In this document: piece by piece, positions 1 to 6,580 of the stretch
Position numbering within the stretch: position 1 is the first letter of the stretch
Layout of the letters: every line of letters starts with the position of its first letter
NCBI GenBank assembly: GCA_002343425.1
Contig: DDSO01000077.1
Span: 1-8,824 of the forward strand
Direction of reading: 5' to 3'
From: Brevundimonas sp. UBA2388
GTDB lineage: Bacteria; Pseudomonadota; Alphaproteobacteria; Caulobacterales; Caulobacteraceae
Length of the DNA stretch: 8,824 nt
Notes under the pieces: generated by a model
Seen by the model: the letters and a program-made list of their open reading frames with translations, nothing else
What the model was told of the DNA's origin: nothing
The model's database searches: none
Made by a program: the position numbers and the translations under genes

Positions 1-63
1 CGTTGACGTTGATGTTGCCGCCGCCTCCCCCCCCGTTTGGCGGCGGCAACATCAACGTCAACG
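1..63. repeat. Perfect 25-bp inverted repeat at window edge
   Basis: Positions 1-25 are the exact reverse complement of positions 39-63, separated by 13 nt that contain a run of eight C (27-34). The right arm encodes the start of the alternating-Asn tract, and the left arm is read in the same frame as a Thr-Leu-Met-Leu-Pro stretch. The left arm touches the window edge, so the repeat may be longer. It could be a real RNA hairpin or DNA cruciform inside the gene, a small inverted duplication, or an assembly fold-back. Confidence 0.9.
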
Positions 64-734
64 TCAATGTGAACGCGAACTCGAACTCCAACGCCAACTC
101 GGGCGCCAGCGCCGGCGCCCGCGCGGGAATCGGCGCTCGCGCCGGCAGCTTCTCCACCGGCGGTGGCGGCGGCGGTTCAGCCTATGTGACGGTGGACCAG
201 CCCTATCCGACCACGATCAACGGCCTGATGGTCGAGGGCGCGCGTGTCCGGCAGGTCATTCGCGTGCCCTATGAGGCCCGGCGTCGCTGGGAGAAGCGGG
301 TCGTCATCCGCGCCTTCTGCATCGATGACCGCAATGTACCGCATCCGGCTTCGCAGGTGCGTCCCGACCGGGACGTGGACGGCGACTATGAGGGGGAGCT
401 GTATCGCTGCCTCGCCGGCACCTGGCTGCAGATCACCTGGGCTGAATACGAGGGCCATGTCGATTTCGGGCGCGGCGAAACGATGGACTGCCGCAAGGGC
501 GAGGCCCTCTGGCACGGCCGCGGCGGCCGGATCGAGTGCAAGGCCCAGCGGGCCGAGCGCGAATGCAACGAACGCTCGCTGCTGCGCCGCTATGGCGCGG
601 GCGTGAAGATCCTGACCTGGGTCCGCGAGGAGACCTATACGGAATACCGCGAGGAAGTGGTCGAGCAGGCCGGCTACGCCGTGCAGGGCGCGACGATCAC
701 CCTGGACGGCGGCGTCGGCGGTCGGGTTTTCTGA
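1..734 (+). CDS. Asn/Gly-rich hypothetical protein, 5' partial
   Basis: I do not recognise this protein. The frame is open to the left edge, so the true start is probably upstream; the first possible in-window start is a TTG at position 3, and the visible part is 243 residues. Counting from there, a proline run (5-11) is followed by a stretch where every second residue is Asn (about 16-32), then Gly/Ala/Ser/Arg-rich linkers with a six-glycine run (53-58). A compact C-terminal region (about 60-243) has five cysteines (106, 136, 163, 179, 188) and many charged and aromatic residues. The cysteines and low-complexity front suggest an exported or surface protein, but no signal peptide is visible because the N-terminus is missing. 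It ends with TGA and is followed by a strong terminator. A link to the nearby holdfast genes is possible but unsupported by any shared motif. Confidence 0.7.
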   Translation, partial: LTLMLPPPPPPFGGGNINVNVNVNANSNSNANSGASAGARAGIGARAGSFSTGGGGGGSAYVTVDQPYPTTINGLMVEGARVRQVIRVPYEARRRWEKRVVIRAFCIDDRNVPHPASQVRPDRDVDGDYEGELYRCLAGTWLQITWAEYEGHVDFGRGETMDCRKGEALWHGRGGRIECKAQRAERECNERSLLRRYGAGVKILTWVREETYTEYREEVVEQAGYAVQGATITLDGGVGGRVF

Positions 735-826
735 CCAGCAGGTGAACCGGGCCGTTCAGCCGCGCGTCAGTCGCGGCGGCCCAGAGTGCGACCGTCGGCT
801 CCGTCGACGATCCTGAGAAGCAAACT

Positions 827-858
827 GGCCCCGATCCGCAAGGACCGGGGCCTTTTTT
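827..858 (+). terminator. Intrinsic terminator after the Asn-rich gene
   Basis: GGCCCCG (827-833) pairs with CGGGGCC (846-852); after one A/C mismatch, TCC (835-837) pairs with GGA (842-844), closing a GCAA tetraloop (838-841). Six T follow at once (853-858). This is a textbook Rho-independent terminator for + strand transcription from the gene ending at 734. It stops 3 nt short of the end of the convergent protease gene. The reverse direction has no good T-run, so it probably serves mainly the + strand. A second GC hairpin, GCCGCG (759-764) with CGCGGC (772-777) extended by GGGCC/GGCCC outside, lies upstream in the same 3' untranslated stretch. Confidence 0.9.
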
Positions 859-861
859 CGC

Positions 862-3729
862 CTATTGCGCCGGGGCCGCTGCGGCCGGGGCGACGGGGTT
901 GTCGGAGACCGCCACACCGCGCCAGGCCGTGTCGGGCCGCAGATACTGACGCGCCGCCCGCTGGATGTCGGCCACGGTGATGGCCTCCAGATCGGAGATG
1001 TGGGTCAGGATCTGTTCGACGTCAGCCGGATTGGCGGCCACGCCGGACAGTTGGCCCAGCCAGTATTCGTTCCCGGCCTGGGTGCGCTTCAGCCGCTCTA
1101 CCTCGGGCAGACGGGCCCGGTTCAGCTCGTCTTCCGTGATCGGCGTATCCCGGAGCGAGGCCGTGATGGCGTTCACGGCGTCGTAGAAGGCCGTGAAGGA
1201 CTCAGGGCGAGTCAGCGCCTGGACGAAGATCGAGCCGTAGCCCGCGAAGGTGTCGGATGAACTCGCGCCGACCCCGGGGGAATAGGCGATGGCCAGCCGC
1301 TCGCGGATCTCTTCGGTGGCGCGCAGGCTCATGACCTCGCCGAGGATCTGGATCGTCCGGGCCTCCGTGCGGTCGACGACCGAGTCGGTGGTCGGCCAAG
1401 CGATGTAGGCCAGCCCCTGCTCGCCGGGGCCGGTGTGCTTCAGCACGACCGGCTCGGGCGTGCCGGCCGGGAAGCGTCGCTCGGTGGCGCCCGGCGCCGG
1501 CTGGGGCGCCGGGCCGCGAGCGGGCAGGGCTCCGAAGGTCGTTGAGACGGCGGCGATCGCGTCTTCCACCGTCACGTCGCCGACCACCGTCACGTCGATC
1601 GGGCCGGAGGCCAGACCAGCGGTGACGCCGCTGCGCAGTTGCTCGATCGTCCAGGAGCCAACCTCGGCAGCCGTCGGAAGCGACTCGCGCTTGTCGCCGC
1701 TGGCGAGAAGCTCGCCGGACTGGAGGGCGAAGGCGCCGCCCGGCGTGGCCATCTGCTGGGCGATGATCTGCGGGAACAGCGCCTGGATCTGCTGGAACGG
1801 CGCGGGGCGCAGGCCCGGATCGGTCAGATAGGCCGCCAGAACCTGCATCTGCAGGTTCAGATCCGCGGGCCGGGTGGCGCCCGACAGCTGCCAGGCGTCG
1901 CTGTCGGCGCTGAAGCCGACGCTGTAGATGCGGCCGCTGAGTACGCGGTTGATCTCATCTGCCGTGAGCCTGCCGAGTCCGCCCGACTGGAATACGAAGC
2001 CGGCGAAGGCCAGCGGGGTGGAGCGGTCGGTCGGCAGGGCCAGCTCGCCGATTCCGGTCCGAACACTGACCAGGATTTGCTCGTCACGGAAGGTGGTCGG
2101 CTTCACCGTCAGGCGCACGCCGTTCGGGAAGGTGACGACCGTGGCTCCAACAGCGGTCAGTTCGGTACGGTCTGTCGGGGCCGACGCGGGACCGAAGTTG
2201 GCGTAGGGCCAGTCGAGCTGCGCCTGGGCGGCAGGGGCCGCGACCGGCGCTTGACGCGAGGCCTCGAGCGCGGCGGTGACGGCATCCGCCCCGCCTTCGA
2301 TCTCGACCGGGGTGATGACGAGGATCACCGGGCCCTGTCCTTCAAAGACAGGCGGCAGGACGCTGTTCACCTGCGCCGCCGTCAGGCCTTCGACGGCCTG
2401 GTTGAACAGGGCCAGGTTTGTCGCCGGGGCGGTGAAGACAGTCTGGTTGTTCGCGGCGTTCAGCAGGCCATTGACCAGACCCGGCGTGGTACGGGTCGCG
2501 GCGGCGGCGGCGGCGTTCTCCAGCGCCGTGCGGGTGTCGGTGATCTCGCGCTGCAGTTCGGCGTCCGATACGCCGAACTGGACCAGACGGCGCTGTTCCT
2601 GTTCGATCGTCTCAAGCGCGCGCTGCCAGCCGCCCGGATTGAAGGTGGCGTTGATCCCGCCGATCTCCAGACTGTCCACCACGGTCGAGCTGGACGCGCC
2701 GGCGGCGATGATGGGGGCGTTGTCCTGACGGGAGATTTCCCCGAGGCGACGGTTCAGCACGGCCAGACCAAGGTTCCGGATCAGGTTCGAGCGGCGCTCG
2801 GCGACGGTGTCCGGGTCCAGATCGGGATCGCGGACCCAGTTGAGCTGGATCGATGACTGGATGCCGGGTTCGACCAGAATGCTGGTCTGGGGTCCACGCG
2901 GCTGGACCGTGCCCAGATCGGGCTCCGGACCGTCGGCGGCCTTCGGCTCCCAGCTTTCGAAGGCCGCGCGGATCTTGCCTTCCATGACATCAACGTCGAA
3001 GTCGCCGACGGCGATGAAGGTCGCCCGGTTGGGACGGTAGTAGGCGTGATAGAATTCGACGAACCGTTCGCGCGGCGCGGTGCGGATGATGTTCAGGTCG
3101 CCGATCGGAAAGCGGTTGGACAGACGCTGGCCCGGAGCCAGCAGCGCCAGCTGCGCCTTGGCGGAGCGGAGGCCGGGCGTGTTGCGGGTCCGCTCCTCGC
3201 CTTCGATCACGCCGCGTTCGGCATCCAGGGCGGCGGGATCCATCAGCGCCTCGGACACCTGCTCGCGCATGATGCGCAGGGCCGCATCGACGGTCTCGTC
3301 GTTCGTGCGCGGCAGTTCGAGTTGGTAGAAGGTCTGGTCAAAGCCGGTCGCGGCGTTGGTGTCGGCCCCGAAGGCCAGACCCAGACGCTCGAGGATGCGA
3401 AGCAGCTCATTCTCGGGGATGTTGGTCGTCCCGTTGAAGGCCATGTGCTCCATGAAGTGGGCGAGACCGAGCTGATCCTCGTTCTCCATCAGCGAGCCGG
3501 CGTCGATGCGCAAACGCAGTGACGCCTGTCCGGGCGGGGTGGCGTTGCGCATGACGGCGTATTGCATCCCGTTGGGCAGGACGCCGAAACGGACATTGGC
3601 GTCCACGGGAATGTCGCTCGTCGCATGGGCCCATGGATCGGAAGGCTGGACCTGCGCGAGGGCCGGAGCGGCTGCGGTCAGGGCGGCTACGGAAGCCGCG
3701 ACAAGCAGGAACAGACGGGCGGAACGCAT
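862..3729 (-). CDS. Periplasmic M16 family zinc metalloprotease (insulinase/PqqL-like)
   Basis: A 955-residue secreted peptidase of the M16 (pitrilysin/insulinase) family, predicted to cut peptides in the periplasm. The N-terminus is a classic signal peptide (basic MRSAR, hydrophobic core, A-L-A then Q26), which decides the ATG at 3729 over an in-frame ATG 33 codons upstream. The inverted zinc motif H-F-M-E-H is at residues 91-95; Glu171 and Glu178 in the E-R-G-V-I-E-G-E segment are candidates for the distal zinc ligand. The M16 segment with F-Y-H-A-Y-Y-R-P-N-R follows at about 226-235. A second M16-like half (about 530-940) lacks HxxEH, as usual for the inactive partner domain, and carries an R-E-R-L-A-I-A-Y-S-P segment typical of PqqL-like proteins. 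The C-terminus is an Ala/Pro tail. Length fits bacterial two-repeat M16 proteases. A modest AAAGAG-type ribosome site precedes the start. Substrate unknown. Confidence 0.95.
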   Translation of the reverse strand: MRSARLFLLVAASVAALTAAAPALAQVQPSDPWAHATSDIPVDANVRFGVLPNGMQYAVMRNATPPGQASLRLRIDAGSLMENEDQLGLAHFMEHMAFNGTTNIPENELLRILERLGLAFGADTNAATGFDQTFYQLELPRTNDETVDAALRIMREQVSEALMDPAALDAERGVIEGEERTRNTPGLRSAKAQLALLAPGQRLSNRFPIGDLNIIRTAPRERFVEFYHAYYRPNRATFIAVGDFDVDVMEGKIRAAFESWEPKAADGPEPDLGTVQPRGPQTSILVEPGIQSSIQLNWVRDPDLDPDTVAERRSNLIRNLGLAVLNRRLGEISRQDNAPIIAAGASSSTVVDSLEIGGINATFNPGGWQRALETIEQEQRRLVQFGVSDAELQREITDTRTALENAAAAAATRTTPGLVNGLLNAANNQTVFTAPATNLALFNQAVEGLTAAQVNSVLPPVFEGQGPVILVITPVEIEGGADAVTAALEASRQAPVAAPAAQAQLDWPYANFGPASAPTDRTELTAVGATVVTFPNGVRLTVKPTTFRDEQILVSVRTGIGELALPTDRSTPLAFAGFVFQSGGLGRLTADEINRVLSGRIYSVGFSADSDAWQLSGATRPADLNLQMQVLAAYLTDPGLRPAPFQQIQALFPQIIAQQMATPGGAFALQSGELLASGDKRESLPTAAEVGSWTIEQLRSGVTAGLASGPIDVTVVGDVTVEDAIAAVSTTFGALPARGPAPQPAPGATERRFPAGTPEPVVLKHTGPGEQGLAYIAWPTTDSVVDRTEARTIQILGEVMSLRATEEIRERLAIAYSPGVGASSSDTFAGYGSIFVQALTRPESFTAFYDAVNAITASLRDTPITEDELNRARLPEVERLKRTQAGNEYWLGQLSGVAANPADVEQILTHISDLEAITVADIQRAARQYLRPDTAWRGVAVSDNPVAPAAAAPAQ

Positions 3730-3809
3730 TATCGGTCTCTTTCCGAAGGGCGCGAAGGCTCCCGGATCGGGGCCGCGCCGGACAAATGGCAAGGACCGCA
3801 ATACACCTA

Positions 3810-3846
3810 TCGCCGACGCCCCGAGCAACCCTTCGGCGACGGGGCG
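3810..3846 (-). other. Two interleaved inverted repeats between hfaD and the M16 gene
   Basis: On the - strand the order is A (CGCCCCG), B (TCGCCGA), a 9-nt gap, A' (CGGGGCG), B' (TCGGCGA), with no spacer between A and B or between A' and B'. A pairs perfectly with A' and B with B', 7 bp each, but the zero-length connectors make a simultaneous pseudoknot strained, so they read best as alternative hairpins. They lie about 80 nt before the M16 start and about 20 nt after the hfaD stop, inside the 139-bp gap. Neither stem is followed by a T-run, so this is not a standard terminator. Function is unknown; a leader or attenuator role is only a guess. Confidence 0.5.
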
Positions 3847-3868
3847 ACAAGGCTCAAGTTACCGAATG

Positions 3869-5143
3869 TTAATTTCCAGGTCGCGAGACGTAGAAGCTGG
3901 CCGAGTTTCCGACCGCATTGGCGCCGGAGATCACCGAACGGTTCGAGCCCGCGACGGTTGTGTTGGCGACCGCAGATACATCGCCCGTGTTGGTCTGGGT
4001 GTTGCGGGCTTCCAGACGGCCTTCGCAATCCGAGCAGGCGTAGCCGGTGACGCTGTTGCCGACGGCGTCCGCGCCAACGTAGACGTCGTAGCCGTTCGTT
4101 CCCGAGAAGTTGGAGATCACATCGACGCCGCCCGTGTTGAACTGGGTGTTGTCGATCTCGACGTAGATGTCGTTGTTGCCGACCGACAGCTCGTTCGCCG
4201 CCCCGCGGGCATAGGCTTCGGCGCGACCGTAGTCATAGGCGGTGGTCAGGGCCGAGGCGCGAACGAAGCTGGAGTTCCTCTGGTCCGACGCATTCACGAC
4301 CGAACCGCCCTCGTTATAGAGCACAGCCTGGTTGGCGGTGGCGCGGGCGCGGGCGGCGAGATCCCAGGCATTGCCGGCGTTGGCGCTGGCCTCGGCTTCG
4401 ATGAAGCTGCCGAAAGAGCGCTGGGCGATGCTGAGGTTCTGGCCCGAGGTGCTGTCGCTGTTGACCGCGATGGCGTTGACGATGGCCTGGCTGGTCACAC
4501 TGGCCTCGGCCGGGATGTACTGGCTCTCGATCCGGCCGAAGGATCGGACGATGGCGGACGAGGACTGGTCGATCGTCCCGCTGACGAACGAGGTCTGTCC
4601 GTAGGCGGCCACGGTGTTGGAGATGGCCGACGCTCCGACGGCGGCGCCGGCGTGCAGGCGCGCGGTGCTGTCGCCGATCTCGGTGGTGGCGCTGATCAGG
4701 CCGTCGTCGGTCGTCTGGGTCGCGTCGAGGGTCAGGCTGGCGTCGTAGGCGCTGACCGCCAGATAGTTGCCGCCGGCCTGGGTCGTGGCGTTGACCACGC
4801 CATAGGTGTCGCCACCCAGGGTGATGTCGGTGGTCGCCACCGCGTCGCCCTGCATCGTCTGGTCGGACTGGACGGTGATCGAGCCATTATAGACGGCGCC
4901 CGAGGCGCTGTTGCCCTGGGCCGAGGTCTGGACCGTCACCTGATCCTGCGAATCGACGACGTTCAGCGTCTGGCCGGCGAAGACGTCGCCCAGTTGCAGT
5001 TGCTGATTGAGGACGATCGTGCCGTCCTGCGCGGCGGCCTCAGTAGCGGCTGCGGCGCACAGCACCGTCGCGGCGATCGTGCCAGCGAGACGGATCCGCG
5101 CGGGTTTCGCCATTGTTCGTGTCCGTGTTGGGGTAAGCGGCAT
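3869..5143 (-). CDS. hfaD: Holdfast anchor protein HfaD
   Basis: Likely HfaD, a large surface component of the holdfast anchor. In Caulobacter, HfaD needs HfaB to reach the cell surface and works with HfaA to tether the adhesive holdfast. The 424-residue product has a signal peptide ending A-A-A before Gln39, then a long Thr/Ser/Asn/Gly/Val/Gln-rich region of short alternating strands, as expected for a beta-rich fibre or solenoid. A-x-G-N-S motifs occur at 75-79, 360-364 and 410-414, the last two within near-repeats 50 residues apart. A CxxC pair (370, 373) is unusual for such a protein. I chose the ATG at 5143 because GGAGG lies 5 nt upstream; an in-frame ATG at 5113 would give 414 residues and a shorter n-region but lacks a clear ribosome site. 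The start lies inside hfaB. Assignment rests on operon order and composition more than on diagnostic residues. Confidence 0.8.
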   Translation of the reverse strand: MPLTPTRTRTMAKPARIRLAGTIAATVLCAAAATEAAAQDGTIVLNQQLQLGDVFAGQTLNVVDSQDQVTVQTSAQGNSASGAVYNGSITVQSDQTMQGDAVATTDITLGGDTYGVVNATTQAGGNYLAVSAYDASLTLDATQTTDDGLISATTEIGDSTARLHAGAAVGASAISNTVAAYGQTSFVSGTIDQSSSAIVRSFGRIESQYIPAEASVTSQAIVNAIAVNSDSTSGQNLSIAQRSFGSFIEAEASANAGNAWDLAARARATANQAVLYNEGGSVVNASDQRNSSFVRASALTTAYDYGRAEAYARGAANELSVGNNDIYVEIDNTQFNTGGVDVISNFSGTNGYDVYVGADAVGNSVTGYACSDCEGRLEARNTQTNTGDVSAVANTTVAGSNRSVISGANAVGNSASFYVSRPGN

Positions 5144-6056
5144 AATAGCCTCCGGTCGGGCCGACCGTGCCGCCCAGGGGATCCGGTCCGGCGCTGAGGC
5201 AGACTTCCGGTCCGGGAGCGCCGTAGAGGTTGGCCATGAACTCCACCGTCGCGCGCTCGATGAGCGCCCGCACGGCCAGCTGGACCGGTTCCAGCCCGCC
5301 TTCACCGGCGGAGATGTCGAAGACATTGCCGTTCAGGAAGTCGAACACGCCGGCCGAGATTTCGCGACCAATGATCTGCTTCTGGTAGGAGACGACGTCG
5401 ACGACCTCGAGCGTGGTGGTCTGGATCAGTCGCAGGTCGATGCCGATGTTCATCACATAGGCCTTGGCCGCGAACGCCGTCGACAGCGGTGTCTGGCTGG
5501 AGGCTTGGCCCGCGGCGGCGTCGAAACCGCCCGAACGGATATTGTAGTTCACCTCGGTGATGCCGCCGATGATGTAGAAGTCCGTGCCGGGGACCGAGCC
5601 CGCAATGATGCGGCGGTACTGGACATCGTCGGCGCCGCCGGGGCCGTCGTCGCCGATCAACCGGTTGTTGGCGTAGCGCAGCTCCATCTCGGAAACCGAG
5701 GTGTCGTAACGCTCGACCATCCGCGCGCCGGACTTGGCCAGGGCCGTCATGGCCATCAGCGAGGCGCCGCCGGTGATCTGGCGACCGCCATCGGCGGAGA
5801 CCGTGCCGGTGTAGTCCGCGATCCGTCCCACGGCGATGCGCGGGGAGGGCAGGTTATAGCGCCGGGCGTAATCGGCCATGCAATAGAGGGCGGCGGAGTA
5901 GGGGGTCGGATTGGCCGTGACCGGCGCATTGCCGATGGGCGTGGCGTACAGACCCTGCGGACCGGCCGAGGACGAGATACAGCCGCTCAGCAACGCCGCC
6001 GTCGCACAGGCGGCGACAGCCGTTCTCAGGCGCCGTGAAATGGAGCCAGCGATCAT
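5040..6056 (-). CDS. hfaB: Holdfast anchor lipoprotein HfaB (CsgG family)
   Basis: HfaB is the CsgG-like outer-membrane lipoprotein required in Caulobacter to export HfaA and HfaD. The 338-residue product has a lipoprotein signal with lipobox L-S-G-C and acylated Cys26. CsgG-type features follow in order: R-I-A-V-G-R-I-A-D-Y-T-G (73-84); F-Y-I-I-G-G-I-T-E-V-N-Y ending in S-G-G (160-177); the strand region D-L-R-L-I then T-L-E-V-V-D and I-S-A-G-V-F (207-238); and the final helix region E-P-V-Q-L-A-V-R-A-L-I-E (256-267). It starts by an ATGA overlap with the hfaA stop and has GAGG 5 nt upstream, so translation is probably coupled. The tail after about residue 285 is Gly/Pro/Asn-rich, then basic, and its last ~34 codons overlap hfaD. 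By analogy with CsgG it would form a secretion pore; the oligomer cannot be seen from sequence. Confidence 0.92.
   Translation of the reverse strand: MIAGSISRRLRTAVAACATAALLSGCISSSAGPQGLYATPIGNAPVTANPTPYSAALYCMADYARRYNLPSPRIAVGRIADYTGTVSADGGRQITGGASLMAMTALAKSGARMVERYDTSVSEMELRYANNRLIGDDGPGGADDVQYRRIIAGSVPGTDFYIIGGITEVNYNIRSGGFDAAAGQASSQTPLSTAFAAKAYVMNIGIDLRLIQTTTLEVVDVVSYQKQIIGREISAGVFDFLNGNVFDISAGEGGLEPVQLAVRALIERATVEFMANLYGAPGPEVCLSAGPDPLGGTVGPTGGYYAAYPNTDTNNGETRADPSRWHDRRDGAVRRSRY
5149..5153 (-). promoter_or_regulatory. Shine-Dalgarno site deciding the hfaD start
   Basis: The - strand reads GGAGG here, followed by CTATT and then the ATG at 5143-5141. It is the best ribosome-binding site in the hfaB/hfaD overlap and supports the upstream hfaD start. 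The in-frame ATG at 5113 has no comparable purine tract. The site is within hfaB coding sequence, so ribosomes finishing hfaB pass over it. Confidence 0.65.
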
Positions 6057-6493
6057 GGAAGCCTCAGGGTCCCGTTCAGGCTCGTTCCGGCGGTGACGGC
6101 GCCGTTGTTGACCTGGCTCGAGTTGACGATGACCGTGTTGTGATTGCCCTGGACCACGACGTTCAGGCTGTTGCCGATGGCGGTTGAGCCGCCGATGGCT
6201 GTTCCCCCTGCGCCCCCCGCTCCGGAGTAGCTGGAAGACACGCCGCCGCTGGCGCTGGAATAGGTGCTGGCGCCCGCCTGGATGATTCCGTCCACGATGA
6301 GTCGGTTGCCGTTGGCGTCCCGCGTCGAGCCGGATTGCGGACGGGCGGTGGTGTAGCGCGCTCCGCCGTAGCCGGCCGAATAGGCCCCCATACCGGACGA
6401 TCCCGCCGACTGCGCCGCCGCGACGGCGGGCAGGGCCAGCGTCGCAACGGCGACGGCGACGAGGGCTGGCAGTGCCTTTGTCCTGACGATCAT
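6053..6493 (-). CDS. hfaA: Holdfast anchor protein HfaA (curli-like)
   Basis: HfaA is the small anchor subunit that in Caulobacter forms detergent-resistant, amyloid-like complexes at the holdfast pole and depends on HfaB for export. The 146-residue product has a signal peptide with A-A-A before Gln28. The mature part is Gly/Ser/Ala/Tyr-rich to about residue 100, then holds a curlin-like strand-turn-strand stretch: S109-x5-Q115, the G-N-H-N turn (116-119), a Val/Ile strand, N124 and Q127. An A-I-G-N-S motif (105-109) is shared with HfaD. ATG at 6493 was chosen because the signal peptide begins there and GGAG lies 9 nt upstream (6503-6506). It is the first gene of hfaA-hfaB-hfaD, and its TGA overlaps the hfaB ATG. 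The short length and curli-like pattern alone are weak, but with a CsgG-like gene directly downstream the identity is good. Confidence 0.87.
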   Translation of the reverse strand: MIVRTKALPALVAVAVATLALPAVAAAQSAGSSGMGAYSAGYGGARYTTARPQSGSTRDANGNRLIVDGIIQAGASTYSSASGGVSSSYSGAGGAGGTAIGGSTAIGNSLNVVVQGNHNTVIVNSSQVNNGAVTAGTSLNGTLRLP

Positions 6494-6580
6494 GACGGGC
6501 GACTCCACGCAAACATGGTTTACGGGCCGGCAAGGACCCTGCGTGCCAATCTGGGTCATGGTTATTAAGAAGCGCTTGCC
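6494..6580. promoter_or_regulatory. Divergent control region between hfaA and rhomboid gene
   Basis: This 87-bp gap separates two genes transcribed away from each other, so it should contain both promoters. An AT-rich TTATTAA lies 12 nt before the rhomboid start (6562-6568) and could be part of a -10 for either direction; no convincing -35 partner was found. A GACTC (6501-6505) is a GANTC site, the target of the cell-cycle methylase CcrM in Caulobacterales, and overlaps the hfaA ribosome site. In C. crescentus hfaA expression is cell-cycle controlled; whether that applies here cannot be read from the sequence. Confidence 0.45.

Noticed and set aside
1639..2856. 405-codon + strand open frame opposite the M16 gene
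   Set aside because: It lies wholly inside a well-supported protease gene and its product is Arg/Gly-rich with no domain; a GC-bias shadow.
3730..3828. Longer M16 protease start at the ATG at 3828
   Set aside because: The added 33 residues would precede a complete signal peptide and would be translated from the interleaved hairpin region; the ATG at 3729 begins a normal signal peptide.
3858..3872. CtrA-like site at the hfaD stop: TTAA, 7 nt, TAAC on the - strand
   Set aside because: The second half-site is shifted one base from the TTAA-N7-TTAA consensus; only a partial match, overlapping coding sequence.
3506..5197. 563-codon + strand open frame opposite hfaD and the M16 gene
   Set aside because: It is antisense to genes with signal peptides and recognisable family sequence. 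Its product is a low-complexity Arg/Gly/Val-rich series, typical of the shadow frame in GC-rich DNA.
5007..6038. 343-codon + strand open frame opposite hfaB
   Set aside because: The opposite strand encodes a clear CsgG-family lipoprotein; this product has no recognisable domain.
6530..6549. Sigma54-like TGGCAC ... TTGC sequence upstream of hfaA (- strand)
   Set aside because: The distance between the GG and GC elements is 4 nt too long for a working -24/-12 promoter.
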